Positions 44,895 through 54,351 of a DNA stretch of 64,000 bases are shown here, one piece after another. Made by a program: the position numbers and the translations under genes. The stretch lies in the NCBI RefSeq assembly GCF_011752995.1, contig NZ_VWWL01000011.1:151596-215595 (forward strand), given 5' to 3'. Source of the DNA: Burkholderia sp. Ax-1724 (lineage in GTDB: Bacteria > Pseudomonadota > Gammaproteobacteria > Burkholderiales > Burkholderiaceae). The first letter of the stretch is position 1; each line of letters opens with the position of its first letter. The notes below the pieces were generated by a model that saw only the letters and a program-made list of their open reading frames with translations, was not told where the DNA came from and made no database searches.

Positions 44895-45463
44895 GCAAAT
44901 CGACACACGCAGGCAAGCCCGCGGCGGCCACCGCCGCAGCCGTAGAAAAGAAGCCGTCGCGCAAAGGTGTCGCCCAACCCGCGGAGAACGTCGTGGACCT
45001 CGAAATGAGTACGGGCGCGGACAGCCACATGGGTCTGCGTCTCTGGCTGCGCATGCTGACCACGACGAATCTCGTGCAGGCCGAATTGCGCAAACGCCTG
45101 CGCAACGAATTCGACACGACGTTGCCGCGTTTCGATCTGATGGCGCAACTCGAACGCCATCCCGAAGGCCTGAAGATGACCGAACTGTCGCGCCGCATGA
45201 TGGTGACGGGCGGCAACGTCACCGGCATTACCGATCAGCTCGAAAAAGAAGGGCTCGTCTTGCGCAGCGCCGATCCGAACGACCGCCGCTCGATCAGCGT
45301 GTGCCTCACGCCCGCCGGCCGCAAGGCGTTCGACCGCATGGCGGCCGCGCATGAGCAATGGGTCGTCGAAATGTTCGGTGGCCTGAGCATCGACGAAAAG
45401 ATGCGCACGCATGACCGCCTCGGCAAACTGAAGCAACATCTGCTCGACAGTCTCAAGAACTGA
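44891..45463 (+). CDS. MarR-family regulator of the anthranilate-CoA operon
   Basis: The 190-residue protein starts at GTG 44891, overlapping the SDR stop. A basic, alanine/lysine-rich N-terminal extension of about 45 residues precedes the winged-HTH domain (LKMTELSRRMMVTGGNVTGITDQLEKEG, DPNDRRSISVCLTPAGR). It probably represses the operon promoter at 41687-41715 and responds to a CoA thioester, as MarR proteins of hybrid aromatic pathways do. Encoding within the operon implies autoregulation. Confidence 0.88.
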   Translation: MSKSTHAGKPAAATAAAVEKKPSRKGVAQPAENVVDLEMSTGADSHMGLRLWLRMLTTTNLVQAELRKRLRNEFDTTLPRFDLMAQLERHPEGLKMTELSRRMMVTGGNVTGITDQLEKEGLVLRSADPNDRRSISVCLTPAGRKAFDRMAAAHEQWVVEMFGGLSIDEKMRTHDRLGKLKQHLLDSLKN

Positions 45464-45505
45464 CCCATACCGACCCGCCGCCATTACCTTGCAGGGGACA
45501 CACAC

Positions 45506-46357
45506 ATGACACGATCCAACGCCGACGCGCTGCTGGCCGGCAACCGTCTCACGCTCGCCGGATACGAAGCGAAACACTTCGGCTGGTCGGTGACGGGCAA
45601 AGTCGCGACGATCACGCTGAACCGCCCCGAGCGCAAGAACCCGCTCACGTTCGAATCGTATGCGGAGTTGCGCGACCTGTTCCGCCAGCTTGCCTACGCC
45701 ACCGACGTGAAGACGGTCGTGCTCCACGGCGCGGGCGAGAACTTCTGTTCCGGCGGCGACGTACACGACATCATCGCGCCGCTGATCGATCTGCCGATGC
45801 CCGAACTGCTGCTGTTCACGCGCATGACCGGCGATCTCGTCAAGGCCATGCGCCATTGCCCGCAGCCGATCATCGCCGCCATCGACGGCGTTTGCGCGGG
45901 CGCCGGCGCCATTCTCGCGATGGCCTCGGACATGCGCCTCGCCACCGCGCGCAGCAAGCTTGCGTTCCTGTTCACGCGCGTCGGCCTCGCGGGCTGCGAC
46001 ATGGGCGCCTGCGCGATGCTGCCGCGCATCGTCGGCCAGGGGCGCGCCGCCGAACTGCTGTTCACGGGGCGCTCGGCAAGCGGCGACGAAGGCCATGCGT
46101 GGGGCTTCTACAACCGCCTCTGCGAGCCGGCGGCGCTGCTCGAAGAAGCACAGAAGCTCGCCGCCGATCTCGCCGCAGGCCCGACCTTCGCGCACGGCAT
46201 GACGAAGAAGATGCTGCATCAGGAATGGAGCATGAGCATCGACGAAGCCATCGAATCGGAAGCACAGGCGCAGGCGATCTGCATGAGCACGCGCGATTTC
46301 GAGCGCGCGTACAACGCGTTCGCGGCGAAGTCGCGCCCCGTGTTCGAAGGAGATTGA
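45506..46357 (+). CDS. Enoyl-CoA hydratase/isomerase-family protein
   Basis: The 283-residue crotonase-fold protein has [15 protein letters not shown], the oxyanion-hole region [16 protein letters not shown] and [16 protein letters not shown]. Glu/Asp positions suited to hydration are in the usual helix ([20 protein letters not shown]). In the pathway it could hydrate or hydrolytically open the reduced ring. AGGGGA precedes the ATG. Confidence 0.87.
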   Translation: MTRSNADALLAGNRLTLAGYEAKHFGWSVTGKVATITLNRPERKNPLTFESYAELRDLFRQLAYATDVKTVVLHGAGENFCSGGDVHDIIAPLIDLPMPELLLFTRMTGDLVKAMRHCPQPIIAAIDGVCAGAGAILAMASDMRLATARSKLAFLFTRVGLAGCDMGACAMLPRIVGQGRAAELLFTGRSASGDEGHAWGFYNRLCEPAALLEEAQKLAADLAAGPTFAHGMTKKMLHQEWSMSIDEAIESEAQAQAICMSTRDFERAYNAFAAKSRPVFEGD

Positions 46358-46358
46358 G

Positions 46359-47582
46359 TTGAGCGCCGCCACTCAGGACCATAAGATCGACATGCACAGC
46401 GCACTCGCGTGGCCGTTCTTCGAGCCGCGTCATCGCGAACTGGCCGCCCGCATCGAAGCATGGTGCCGCGCCAATCTCGCGCATGACGATCATCAGGATA
46501 CCGATGCGACCTGCCGCCGTCTCGTGCGCGAACTCGGCGCGGCGGGCTGGCTGAAATACGGCGTCGGCGGCGTTGCATACGGCGGCCACGGCGACACGAT
46601 CGACACGCGCGCCGTCTGCCTGCTGCGCGAAACGCTCGCGAAGCATTCCGGTCTCGCGGACTTCGCGCTCGCCATGCAAGGGCTCGGCTCGGGCGCGATC
46701 TCGCTCGGCGGCACGCATGAGCAGAAGTCGCGCTATCTGCCGCGCGTCGCGAACGGCACGGCCATCGCCGCATTCGCGTTGTCGGAGCCGCAAGCGGGCT
46801 CCGACGTCGCCGCGATGGCGCTCGCCGCTCGCGAAGACGGCGACGCCTACGTGCTCGACGGCGAGAAGACGTGGATCTCGAACGGCGGCATCGCAGACTT
46901 CTACGTCGTGTTCGCGCGCACCGGCGAAGCACCAGGCGCACGCGGCATCAGCGCGTTCGTGGTCGATGCCGATACGCCGGGGCTCGACATTGCCGAGCGT
47001 ATCGACGTGATCGCGCCGCATCCGCTCGCGCGCCTGCGCTTCACGAACGCGCGCGTGCCGAAGAGCCAGATGCTCGGCGTGCCCGGCGAAGGCTTCAAGC
47101 TCGCAATGCGCACGCTCGATATTTTCCGCACGTCGGTCGCGGCGGCCTCGCTCGGCTTCGCGCGTCATGCAATGGCCGAGGGTCTCGCACGCGCGTCGTC
47201 GCGCAAGATGTTCGGCCAGACGCTCGGCGACTTCCAGCTCACACAGGCCAAGCTCGCGCAGATGGCGCTGACCATCGACAGCAGTGCGCTGCTCGTCTAT
47301 CGCGCCGCGTGGCTGCGCGATCAGGGCGAGAACGTCACGCGCGAAGCGGCGCTCGCGAAGTGGCACTCGAGCGAAGGCGCGCAGCAGGTGATCGACGCCG
47401 CCGTGCAGCTTTACGGTGGCATGGGCGTGCAAAGCGGCACCGCGGTCGAGATGCTATATCGCGAGATTCGCGCGCTGCGCATCTACGAAGGCGCGACCGA
47501 AGTGCAGCAATTGATCGTCGGCCGCGATCTGCTGAAAGCGTACGCCGCCACCGTTGCCGTCGCCGGGGAGCACGCCCAATGA
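46359..47582 (+). CDS. Acyl-CoA dehydrogenase-family protein
   Basis: The start is the TTG at 46359, chosen because AAGGAG lies 6-7 bp upstream; the alternative ATG 46392 has none. The 407-residue product has [15 protein letters not shown] and [14 protein letters not shown]. The C-terminal region has [34 protein letters not shown], which contains the catalytic Glu of short-chain acyl-CoA dehydrogenases. It binds FAD and introduces a 2,3 double bond. It overlaps the thioesterase gene by 4 bp. Confidence 0.9.
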   Translation: MSAATQDHKIDMHSALAWPFFEPRHRELAARIEAWCRANLAHDDHQDTDATCRRLVRELGAAGWLKYGVGGVAYGGHGDTIDTRAVCLLRETLAKHSGLADFALAMQGLGSGAISLGGTHEQKSRYLPRVANGTAIAAFALSEPQAGSDVAAMALAAREDGDAYVLDGEKTWISNGGIADFYVVFARTGEAPGARGISAFVVDADTPGLDIAERIDVIAPHPLARLRFTNARVPKSQMLGVPGEGFKLAMRTLDIFRTSVAAASLGFARHAMAEGLARASSRKMFGQTLGDFQLTQAKLAQMALTIDSSALLVYRAAWLRDQGENVTREAALAKWHSSEGAQQVIDAAVQLYGGMGVQSGTAVEMLYREIRALRIYEGATEVQQLIVGRDLLKAYAATVAVAGEHAQ

Positions 47583-48031
47583 GCGCTTCGTTCGAAAGAC
47601 CCGTACGCATCCGCTTTTCGCACTGCGATCCGGCCGGCATCGTGTTCTTTCCGCAGTATCTCGTGATGACCAATGCGCTTGTCGAAGACTGGTTCAACGA
47701 GGGCCTGCTGATCGACTACGCGCACATGATCGGCCAGCGCCGCATCGGCCTGCCGATCGTCAAGCTCGATTGCGAATTCTCGCGGCCGAGCCAGATGGGC
47801 GAGACGATCACGCTGACGCTGAGCGTCACCGTGATCGGCCGCAGTTCGATCGGCCTCGACATCGTCGGTCACTGCAACGGCGAAACGCGCTTTCGCGCAA
47901 AACAGGTGCTCGTGACGATGTCGTTCGAGACCGGCAAATCCATCGGGATTCCCGACGACATCGCGAGCGCGCTCGCGGCATACGCTCCATCGTCCCATCC
48001 ATCGAAGCGCACCGAGGCGCAACGCTCATGA
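47579..48031 (+). CDS. Hot-dog-fold acyl-CoA thioesterase (4-hydroxybenzoyl-CoA type)
   Basis: The 150-residue protein has [18 protein letters not shown], whose Asp is the catalytic residue of 4HBT-type thioesterases. It probably releases trapped CoA from dead-end aryl-CoA or pathway acyl-CoA thioesters, a common safety valve in hybrid aromatic pathways. Both ends overlap neighbours by 4 bp. Confidence 0.87.
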   Translation: MSASFERPVRIRFSHCDPAGIVFFPQYLVMTNALVEDWFNEGLLIDYAHMIGQRRIGLPIVKLDCEFSRPSQMGETITLTLSVTVIGRSSIGLDIVGHCNGETRFRAKQVLVTMSFETGKSIGIPDDIASALAAYAPSSHPSKRTEAQRS

Positions 48032-48423
48032 AAAAAGCTCTCCTTCCCGCCGGCTGGATCAAACCACGCGGCTATGCGAACGGCGTCGCGGCCACCGGCA
48101 CGCAGGTGTTCATCGCCGGTCAGATCGGCTGGGACGAACAGGCCCAGTTCCATACCGACGACTTCGCCGCGCAAGCGGTGCAGGCGATCAAGAACCTGCT
48201 CGCCGTGCTGCGCGAAGCGGGCGGCAAGCCCGAGCACCTCGTGCGCATGACGTGGTACGTCACCGACAAGCGCGAATACCTCGCGGCGCTGAAGGACATC
48301 GGCCGCGCGTTTCGCGAACTGATCGGCGATTACGACATTGCGATGAGCGCGGTGCAGGTCGTTGCGCTGATCGAGGATCGCGCCAAGGTCGAGATCGAGG
48401 CCACCGCCATGATTCCTCATTGA
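48028..48423 (+). CDS. RidA-family enamine/imine deaminase
   Basis: The 131-residue protein has the RidA features GVAATGTQVFIAGQIGWD, HLVRMTWYVTDKREY and a C-terminal EIEATAMIP. The usual substrate-binding Arg corresponds to the Arg in LVRMTWYV. In this operon a deaminase makes sense because the ACMR product carries an enamine nitrogen that must be lost as ammonium. That role is an inference from context. Confidence 0.85.
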   Translation: MKKALLPAGWIKPRGYANGVAATGTQVFIAGQIGWDEQAQFHTDDFAAQAVQAIKNLLAVLREAGGKPEHLVRMTWYVTDKREYLAALKDIGRAFRELIGDYDIAMSAVQVVALIEDRAKVEIEATAMIPH

Positions 48424-48485
48424 AAGCCGCGCCGCCCCACACGCCAAACGCAGTGCATTAACCGGCTCAACGACACCGGGAGACC

Positions 48486-50129
48486 ATGATGGAACCGTCA
48501 GCACACGTCGATACTTTCGCGCGCGACAATCTTCCGCCGCAGGATCAATGGCCCGTCTTTCTGCTCGACAACCCGGACGTGGACTATCCGGCGCGGCTGA
48601 ACTGCGCGACCGAACTGCTCGAACGGACCATCGAAGCCGGTTATCGCGACCGGCCGGCCATCTGGTCCGACGTGGACGGCAAGCCGCACGCGACGACCTA
48701 CGGCGAACTGCTCGCGCTCGTGAATCGCAGCGCCCATGTGCTCGTCGATGAAATGGGTTTGCAGCCGGGCAACCGCGTGCTGCTGCGCGGACCGAATACC
48801 TTGCAGATGGCCGTGGCGATGTTCGCGGCGCTGAAGGCCGGGCTCGTCGTCGTGCCGACCATGCCGCTGCTGCGCGCGAAAGAACTGAAGCAGATTATCG
48901 TAAAAGCGCGGATCAGCGCCGCGCTATGCGATGCGCGCCTGACCGGCGAACTCGCGCGCTGCACCGATCCCGCCGACGAGTTCTACTGCCCGACGCTCAC
49001 GCAAACGCGCCGCTTTCACGACGACTCCGCCGATTCGCTCGACACGCTCGCGGCCAGCAAGCCCGCGCACTTCACCGCATGCGATACGGCCGCCGACGAC
49101 GTCTGCCTGATCGCGTTCACGAGCGGCACGACCGGCGCGCCGAAGGGCTGCATGCATTTCCATCGCGACGTGATCGCGATGTGCGATCTGTTTCCGCGCC
49201 ATGTGCTGAAGCCGTCTTCGAACGACATCTTCTGCGGTACGCCGCCGCTCGCGTTTACGTTCGGCCTCGGCGGATTGCTGTGCTTTCCGCTGCGCGTCGG
49301 CGCCTCGACGGTGCTCGTCGAAAAGCTCGCGCCCGAAACCCTGCTCGTGCTCGTCGAACGTTTCGGCGCAACGGTCATGTTCACGGCACCGACTTTTTAT
49401 CGGCAAATGGCGCCGCTCGTCGCGCAACACAACGTGTCGACGCTGAAGAAAACCGTGTCGGCCGGCGAAGCGCTGCCCGATTCGACACGCCGGCTATGGC
49501 ATGACGCGACCGGGATCGACATGATCGACGGCATCGGCGGCACCGAGCTGATCCATATTTTCATTGCGGCGCAGGGCGACGAGATTCGCGCGAACGCGAT
49601 CGGCCGCGCGGTGCCCGGCTACGTCGTGCAAGCGGTAGACGACGACATGCGGCCGGTGCCGCCCGGCACGATCGGCAAGCTCGCGGTGCGTGGCCCGACC
49701 GGCTGCCGCTATCTCGCCGACGACCGGCAACTGCGCTTCGTGCGCGACGGCTGGAATCTGCCCGGCGATTCGGTCTATCTCGACACGGACGGCTACGTGT
49801 TCTACCAGGCGCGCGCCGACGACATGATCGTCTCGGCCGGCTACAACATCTCCGGACCCGAAGTGGAAAGCGTGCTGCTGCAACATGAAGCGGTGGCCGA
49901 ATGCGGCGTGATCGGCATCCCCGACGAAACGCGCGGACAGATCGTCAAGGCATTCGTCGTGCTGAACCCCGGCTATACCGCCGATGACAAAACGGTCGCG
50001 CAACTACAGGATTTCGTGAAGAATAGCGTGGCGCCTTATAAATATCCCCGTGTCATCACTTTCGTCGGCGCACTGCCGCGCACCGAAACCGGCAAGCTCA
50101 AACGTTTCGAGTTGCGTACGATGACGTAA
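48486..50129 (+). CDS. 2-aminobenzoate-CoA ligase (benzoate-CoA ligase family)
   Basis: The 547-residue AMP-forming ligase has FTSGTTGAPKGCMHFHRDV (P-loop), GGTELIHIF, YLDTDGYVFYQARADDMIVSAGYNISGPEVE and the C-terminal lysine in ETGKLKR. It activates the aromatic acid to its CoA ester at the expense of ATP, the first pathway step. The specificity for 2-aminobenzoate is inferred from the ACMR gene. Two ATG codons stand in tandem at the start, and GGGAG precedes them. Confidence 0.85.
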   Translation: MMEPSAHVDTFARDNLPPQDQWPVFLLDNPDVDYPARLNCATELLERTIEAGYRDRPAIWSDVDGKPHATTYGELLALVNRSAHVLVDEMGLQPGNRVLLRGPNTLQMAVAMFAALKAGLVVVPTMPLLRAKELKQIIVKARISAALCDARLTGELARCTDPADEFYCPTLTQTRRFHDDSADSLDTLAASKPAHFTACDTAADDVCLIAFTSGTTGAPKGCMHFHRDVIAMCDLFPRHVLKPSSNDIFCGTPPLAFTFGLGGLLCFPLRVGASTVLVEKLAPETLLVLVERFGATVMFTAPTFYRQMAPLVAQHNVSTLKKTVSAGEALPDSTRRLWHDATGIDMIDGIGGTELIHIFIAAQGDEIRANAIGRAVPGYVVQAVDDDMRPVPPGTIGKLAVRGPTGCRYLADDRQLRFVRDGWNLPGDSVYLDTDGYVFYQARADDMIVSAGYNISGPEVESVLLQHEAVAECGVIGIPDETRGQIVKAFVVLNPGYTADDKTVAQLQDFVKNSVAPYKYPRVITFVGALPRTETGKLKRFELRTMT

Positions 50130-50153
50130 CCCACTTCATGGGATCGAAATCGC

Positions 50154-51377
50154 ATGACAGGCTCTTTCATCGAAGTCGTCGCCGAAGACGGCGGCTGTTT
50201 CAACGCTTATGTCGCGCGGCCCGCGCAGGGCTCCGGCCCCGGGCTCGTGCTGCCGCAGGAAATTTTCGGCGTCAACGACTCGATGAAAGCGACCGCCGAC
50301 CGCTACGCTGAAGAAGGTTACGTTGTGCTCGTGCCGGACCTGTTCTGGCGCATCAAGCCGGGCATCGACCTCGGCTACGGCGAAACCGACATGCAACAGG
50401 CGCTCGGCTATCTCGGCCAGTTCGACGCCGACCTCGCGGTCAAGGACATCGCCGCCACCATCGCCACGTTACGCGGGCTGCCCGAACAGGCGGGTAAGGT
50501 CGGCGTAGTCGGCTACTGCCTCGGCGGCAAGCTCGCGTTTCTCGCCGCAGCGCGCACCGACGTCGACTGTGCGGTCAGTTACTACGGCGTGGGCCTCGAC
50601 GCCCATCTGAACGAAGTGCCGTCGATCCACTGCCCGATGGTGTTTCACTTCCCCGAGAACGACGCGCATTGCCCGCCTGAAACGCGCGAGCGCATCGGCG
50701 CGGCATTGCGCACGCGGCCGCACATCGAGCAATACCTGTACCCCGGCTGCGATCACGCGTTCGCGGCGCCGGCGCGCAAGCAATACGACAAGCCCGCCGC
50801 AATGATGGCGTACTCGCGCACGCTCGCGCTGCTGCGCAAGGTGCTCGGCCCCGTCTACGATCTCAACGCGCTGTGGGAAGCGCATTGCTATCACGAGTTC
50901 GCGACGCGCGACGTCGATGCGGTCATGCCGACGATGGTCGCGCAACCGTATGTCAATCATGTGCCAACGATGACGGGCGGTGTCGGCCACGACAATCTCA
51001 AACGCTTCTACACGCATCACTTCGTCAACTCGAATCCGCCCGATACCAGGCTGATTCCGATTTCGCGCACGATCGGCGCGGACCGCATTGTCGACGAATT
51101 CATTTTCAGTTGCACGCATAGCTGCGAAATCGACTGGCTGCTGCCGGGCGTTGCGCCGACCGGCAAGTACTTCGAAGTGCCGATGCTCGCGGTGGTGTGC
51201 TTCCGCGGCGACAAGCTCTATAACGAGCACATCTATTGGGATCAGGCTTCGGTGCTGGTGCAGGTGGGATTGCTTGATCCTGAGGGGTTGCCGGTGGCGG
51301 GAATCGAGAGTGCGCGGAAGTTGCTCGATGAAACGTTGCCTTCGAATCGGTTGATGGGTGGGAAGTCGAAGGTGTGA
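50154..51377 (+). CDS. Dienelactone hydrolase fused to a SnoaL/NTF2-like domain
   Basis: Residues 1-230 are a dienelactone-hydrolase domain with Glu36 (LPQEIFGVN), the nucleophile Cys122 in GYCLGGK, Asp170 and His201 (CDHAFAAP), so the catalytic set is complete. Residues about 240-400 form a SnoaL/NTF2-like alpha+beta domain (WEAHCYHEFATRDVDAVM ... YNEHIYWDQASVL). It is the last gene of the operon, 24 bp after the ligase. The fusion may hydrolyse a lactone or cyclic thioester formed during ring cleavage, but the actual substrate is unknown. Confidence 0.85.
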   Translation: MTGSFIEVVAEDGGCFNAYVARPAQGSGPGLVLPQEIFGVNDSMKATADRYAEEGYVVLVPDLFWRIKPGIDLGYGETDMQQALGYLGQFDADLAVKDIAATIATLRGLPEQAGKVGVVGYCLGGKLAFLAAARTDVDCAVSYYGVGLDAHLNEVPSIHCPMVFHFPENDAHCPPETRERIGAALRTRPHIEQYLYPGCDHAFAAPARKQYDKPAAMMAYSRTLALLRKVLGPVYDLNALWEAHCYHEFATRDVDAVMPTMVAQPYVNHVPTMTGGVGHDNLKRFYTHHFVNSNPPDTRLIPISRTIGADRIVDEFIFSCTHSCEIDWLLPGVAPTGKYFEVPMLAVVCFRGDKLYNEHIYWDQASVLVQVGLLDPEGLPVAGIESARKLLDETLPSNRLMGGKSKV

Positions 51378-51408
51378 GTGGTGGCCGCCGACGTCGCTGT
51401 TACTTGAC

Positions 51409-51789
51409 TCAGAACACGCGCAAGGAAAGTTTCGCGTCGAGCCGGTCATAAAGCGACGGCGGCAGCTTCACAAACGATGTGTTGTCGCCGCCACGAGAAA
51501 AAGAAACCGCGTCGTTATTCAGCCAAACCAGTTCGGGAACTGGCGTGCTGAAGGTTCTGCGCACGAGTAACTCGCCTGAGCCGGCGTCGTAGACTCGGCC
51601 GACGTAGTCCGGATTGTTGCCGCCTCTCCATTGAAGCAGGCATCGCTCTGCGATGTAGTGGCGGTTTTCGGACATGCGTCTAATGCATTCGCTCGCACTG
51701 AGGTCGGTCGTGTGGGTGGCGAGTCGGAGAATGACGAACCCGAACAGGAATATGGGTATCCACCACTTTGCCAGAGAGCTTAATTTCAT
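51409..51789 (-). CDS. Membrane-anchored protein of unknown function
   Basis: The 126-residue protein has one N-terminal helix (WWIPIFLFGFVILRLAT) and a soluble part with two cysteines (SECIRRM, RCLLQW) and VGRVYDAGSGELLVRRTF. GC is lower than in the operon next door. It may be co-transcribed with the small frame upstream (51826-52044). I recognise no family. Confidence 0.6.
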   Translation of the reverse strand: MKLSSLAKWWIPIFLFGFVILRLATHTTDLSASECIRRMSENRHYIAERCLLQWRGGNNPDYVGRVYDAGSGELLVRRTFSTPVPELVWLNNDAVSFSRGGDNTSFVKLPPSLYDRLDAKLSLRVF

Positions 51790-51825
51790 AAGTGGACTTC
51801 GTTATGGATTGGTCGTCTTGATTGT

Positions 51826-52044
51826 TCACGGAACTTCCGACATTGAAATGCCGAAGCGGAAAGTCTTACCTTCCACTCCAGCCGATTCTCGACGAATAAG
51901 GCAATCTGCCACAATCGGAATACGCTGAAAATTCCCATCTATTGTGGCGACTTCTCGCATCAATAACGATGCGTCAACATTGACAGTACGAGCGCGAAGC
52001 GTGTACTCGAACACGGCGGCAAGCGTAGCATTCTCCCTCCGCAA
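51826..52044 (-). CDS. Small protein of unknown function, possibly paired with the downstream gene
   Basis: The frame encodes up to 72 residues from TTG 52044; GTG about ten codons in, behind GGAGGGAG, is another possible start. The product alternates hydrophobic and polar residues (VATIDGNFQRIPIVADC ... GKTFRFGISM), suggestive of beta strands. It ends 36 bp before the next gene on the same strand. Evidence is limited to composition and spacing. Confidence 0.4.
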   Translation of the reverse strand: MRRENATLAAVFEYTLRARTVNVDASLLMREVATIDGNFQRIPIVADCLIRRESAGVEGKTFRFGISMSEVP

Positions 52045-52282
52045 TCACCCCGACACCCCGCCCATCATTTCGTAGTTGTGTCGCATAACTCATCAGGCTA
52101 GACTCGACCATCCCCTTACAATCGACAAACGACCGCAGGGTTCGGCCCTTTGAACCTGGCCAGCAAATATCGCCAAACTACGACCGCCGACGCATTACCC
52201 CTGCTCGCGGCCCCGTCCGGCATCCGACAGCCCCCGGCCGACTCGCTGCAAACCCGATCCACCGCGCCACAGGAGCGCCCGC

Positions 52283-53806
52283 ATGACCCATGCCATTCAC
52301 GGCCGACAACGCTGGCTCGCGCTAATCGTTCTATGCCTCGGCGTACTGATGATCGTGCTCGACACCACCATCGTGAACGTCGCACTGCCCTCCATCGCGG
52401 CCGATCTCGGCTTTAGCGAGACCTCGCTCGTGTGGGTCGTCAACGCGTACATGCTCACGTTCGGCGGCTGCCTGCTGCTCGGCGGACGGCTCGGCGATCT
52501 ATACGGGCATCGCAAGCTGTTTCTCAGCGGCATTACGCTCTTCACGCTCGCTTCGCTCGCGTGCGGCATGGCGAACTCGCAAGTGCTGCTGGTCGCCGCG
52601 CGCGCCGTGCAAGGCTTGGGCGGGGCGATCGTCTCGGCGGTATCGCTGTCGCTAATCATGAATCTGTTCACCGAACCCGGCGAACGCGCGAAAGCGATGG
52701 GCGTGTACGGCTTCGTCTGCGCGGGCGGCGGCAGCATCGGCGTGCTGCTCGGCGGCTTGCTGACGAACCTCTTGAGCTGGCACTGGATCTTCCTCGTCAA
52801 TCTGCCGATCGGCATCGCCGTGTATGCACTGTGCCTCGCGCTGCTGCCCGCCGCACGCGGACACGCGCACGGCGAGCGGCTCGACGTGGCCGGTGCGGTC
52901 ACCGTCACCGTATCGCTGATGCTTGCCGTCTACGCGGTCGTGAACGGCAACGAAGCGGGATGGGCCTCGCTGCAAACGCTCGGCCTGCTATGCGCCGCGC
53001 TCGCGCTACTCGGCGCGTTCCTTGCGATCGAAGCGAAAGTCGAGCATCCGTTGATGCCGCTCGGCCTCCTGCGTCTGCGCAATGTCGCGACCGCCAACGT
53101 GGTCGGCGTGTTGTGGGCCGCGGCGATGTTCGCGTGGTTCTTCATCTCCGCGCTGTACCTGCAACGCGTGCTCGGCTATCGACCATTGCAGGTCGGGCTC
53201 GCGTTTCTGCCCGCCAACCTGATCATGGGATTTTTCTCTCTCGGACTCTCGGCGCGCGTCGTGATGCGCTTCGGGCTACGTCGTCCGCTCGCGGTTGGCC
53301 TGCTCGTCGCCGCGTGCGGCCTCGCGCTATTCGCGCGTGCGCCCGTGGACGGCGGCTTCGTGCCCGACGTGCTGCCCGGCATGATCCTGCTCGGCTTCGG
53401 CGCGGGCATCGCGTTCAATCCGCTGCTGCTTGCCGCGATGAGCGACGTCGATGCGGCCGACTCGGGTCTCGCATCGGGTATCGTCAACACGTCTTTCATG
53501 ATGGGCGGAGCGCTTGGACTCGCGGTGCTCGCGAGTCTCGCCGCGGCGCGCAGTGAAGCGATGCAGGCCACGGCGAGCGCGGCGGCCGCGCTCAATAGCG
53601 GGTATCACGTGGCATTTCTGTTTGGAGCGGTTTTTGCGGCTACGGCTGGTGTGCTGGGTGGCTTGTTGTTGAGGCCGGGGCAGGCTGGTGGTGCTGAAGC
53701 GGCCTCTCAGTTGGACTCCGGACCTGCGTCTGATTCGACTGCGGCCACCTCTTCTACAGAACATTCGCGCGGCGCGGACAATACAACGGCGACAGAGAAC
53801 TACTGA
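52283..53806 (+). CDS. MFS drug-efflux-type transporter (DHA2)
   Basis: The 507-residue protein has the DHA2 first helix LIVLCLGVLMIVLDTTIVNVALPSI with motif D1. Motif A is GRLGDLYGHRKLF, and motif C-like sequence is GGGSIGVLLGGLLT. Fourteen hydrophobic segments fit the EmrB/QacA group. The C-terminal 35 residues are Ser/Thr-rich and hydrophilic. AGGAG precedes the ATG. No regulator is adjacent. Confidence 0.92.
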   Translation: MTHAIHGRQRWLALIVLCLGVLMIVLDTTIVNVALPSIAADLGFSETSLVWVVNAYMLTFGGCLLLGGRLGDLYGHRKLFLSGITLFTLASLACGMANSQVLLVAARAVQGLGGAIVSAVSLSLIMNLFTEPGERAKAMGVYGFVCAGGGSIGVLLGGLLTNLLSWHWIFLVNLPIGIAVYALCLALLPAARGHAHGERLDVAGAVTVTVSLMLAVYAVVNGNEAGWASLQTLGLLCAALALLGAFLAIEAKVEHPLMPLGLLRLRNVATANVVGVLWAAAMFAWFFISALYLQRVLGYRPLQVGLAFLPANLIMGFFSLGLSARVVMRFGLRRPLAVGLLVAACGLALFARAPVDGGFVPDVLPGMILLGFGAGIAFNPLLLAAMSDVDAADSGLASGIVNTSFMMGGALGLAVLASLAAARSEAMQATASAAAALNSGYHVAFLFGAVFAATAGVLGGLLLRPGQAGGAEAASQLDSGPASDSTAATSSTEHSRGADNTTATENY

Positions 53807-53864
53807 ATTCACCGCCCGTCACTCGCATAACAGAATGCGGTTGAAAAGAAATCGCGCCGTCAGA

Positions 53865-54323
53865 TCAAAGTTCTTTCGCCATATCGACGATTGTGGAATT
53901 CGTGCGCGACGGGTGCGGCCGTCGCCCTGTTTCAACATAGCCGAGTTTCGAATAGAGCGCGATGTTCCTGCTCATCAACGCATTCGTGTAGAGCTTCATG
54001 CTCGACTTGCCGTTCGCTTTGGCGCGCCGCTCGGCCTCCGCAATCAGGCGAGCGCCGATTCCCTTGCCGGCATGATCGGGGTCTACCGCGACATTGAAAA
54101 TCAGATCATGTGCATCGCCGGATTCGACGACGATAAGACCCGCGACTTCGTCATGCACACACGCCAGCATCACTTCACCGCGCGCGATGTGTGGCGCGTG
54201 ATCTTCCACAACGGGCTGCGGATGGAAGCCGAGAACCGGTAACCACGCTGCGTAGGCACGTTCGGTGATTCGCCGCACGACGGGAATATCTTGCGGCGTC
54301 GCATTTCTGATTTCGGTTTGCAT
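53865..54323 (-). CDS. GNAT-family N-acetyltransferase
   Basis: The 152-residue protein has the acetyl-CoA-binding motif VDPDHAGKGIGARLIAEAE, with the Q/RxxGxG/A pattern, and the C-terminal NIALYSKLGYVETGRR typical of GNAT enzymes. The acceptor is unknown. It follows the LysE gene by 28 bp on the same strand, so co-transcription is likely. Confidence 0.88.
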   Translation of the reverse strand: MQTEIRNATPQDIPVVRRITERAYAAWLPVLGFHPQPVVEDHAPHIARGEVMLACVHDEVAGLIVVESGDAHDLIFNVAVDPDHAGKGIGARLIAEAERRAKANGKSSMKLYTNALMSRNIALYSKLGYVETGRRPHPSRTNSTIVDMAKEL

Positions 54324-54351
54324 CTGCCTGCCTCACCTCGTTATGGTTTGC

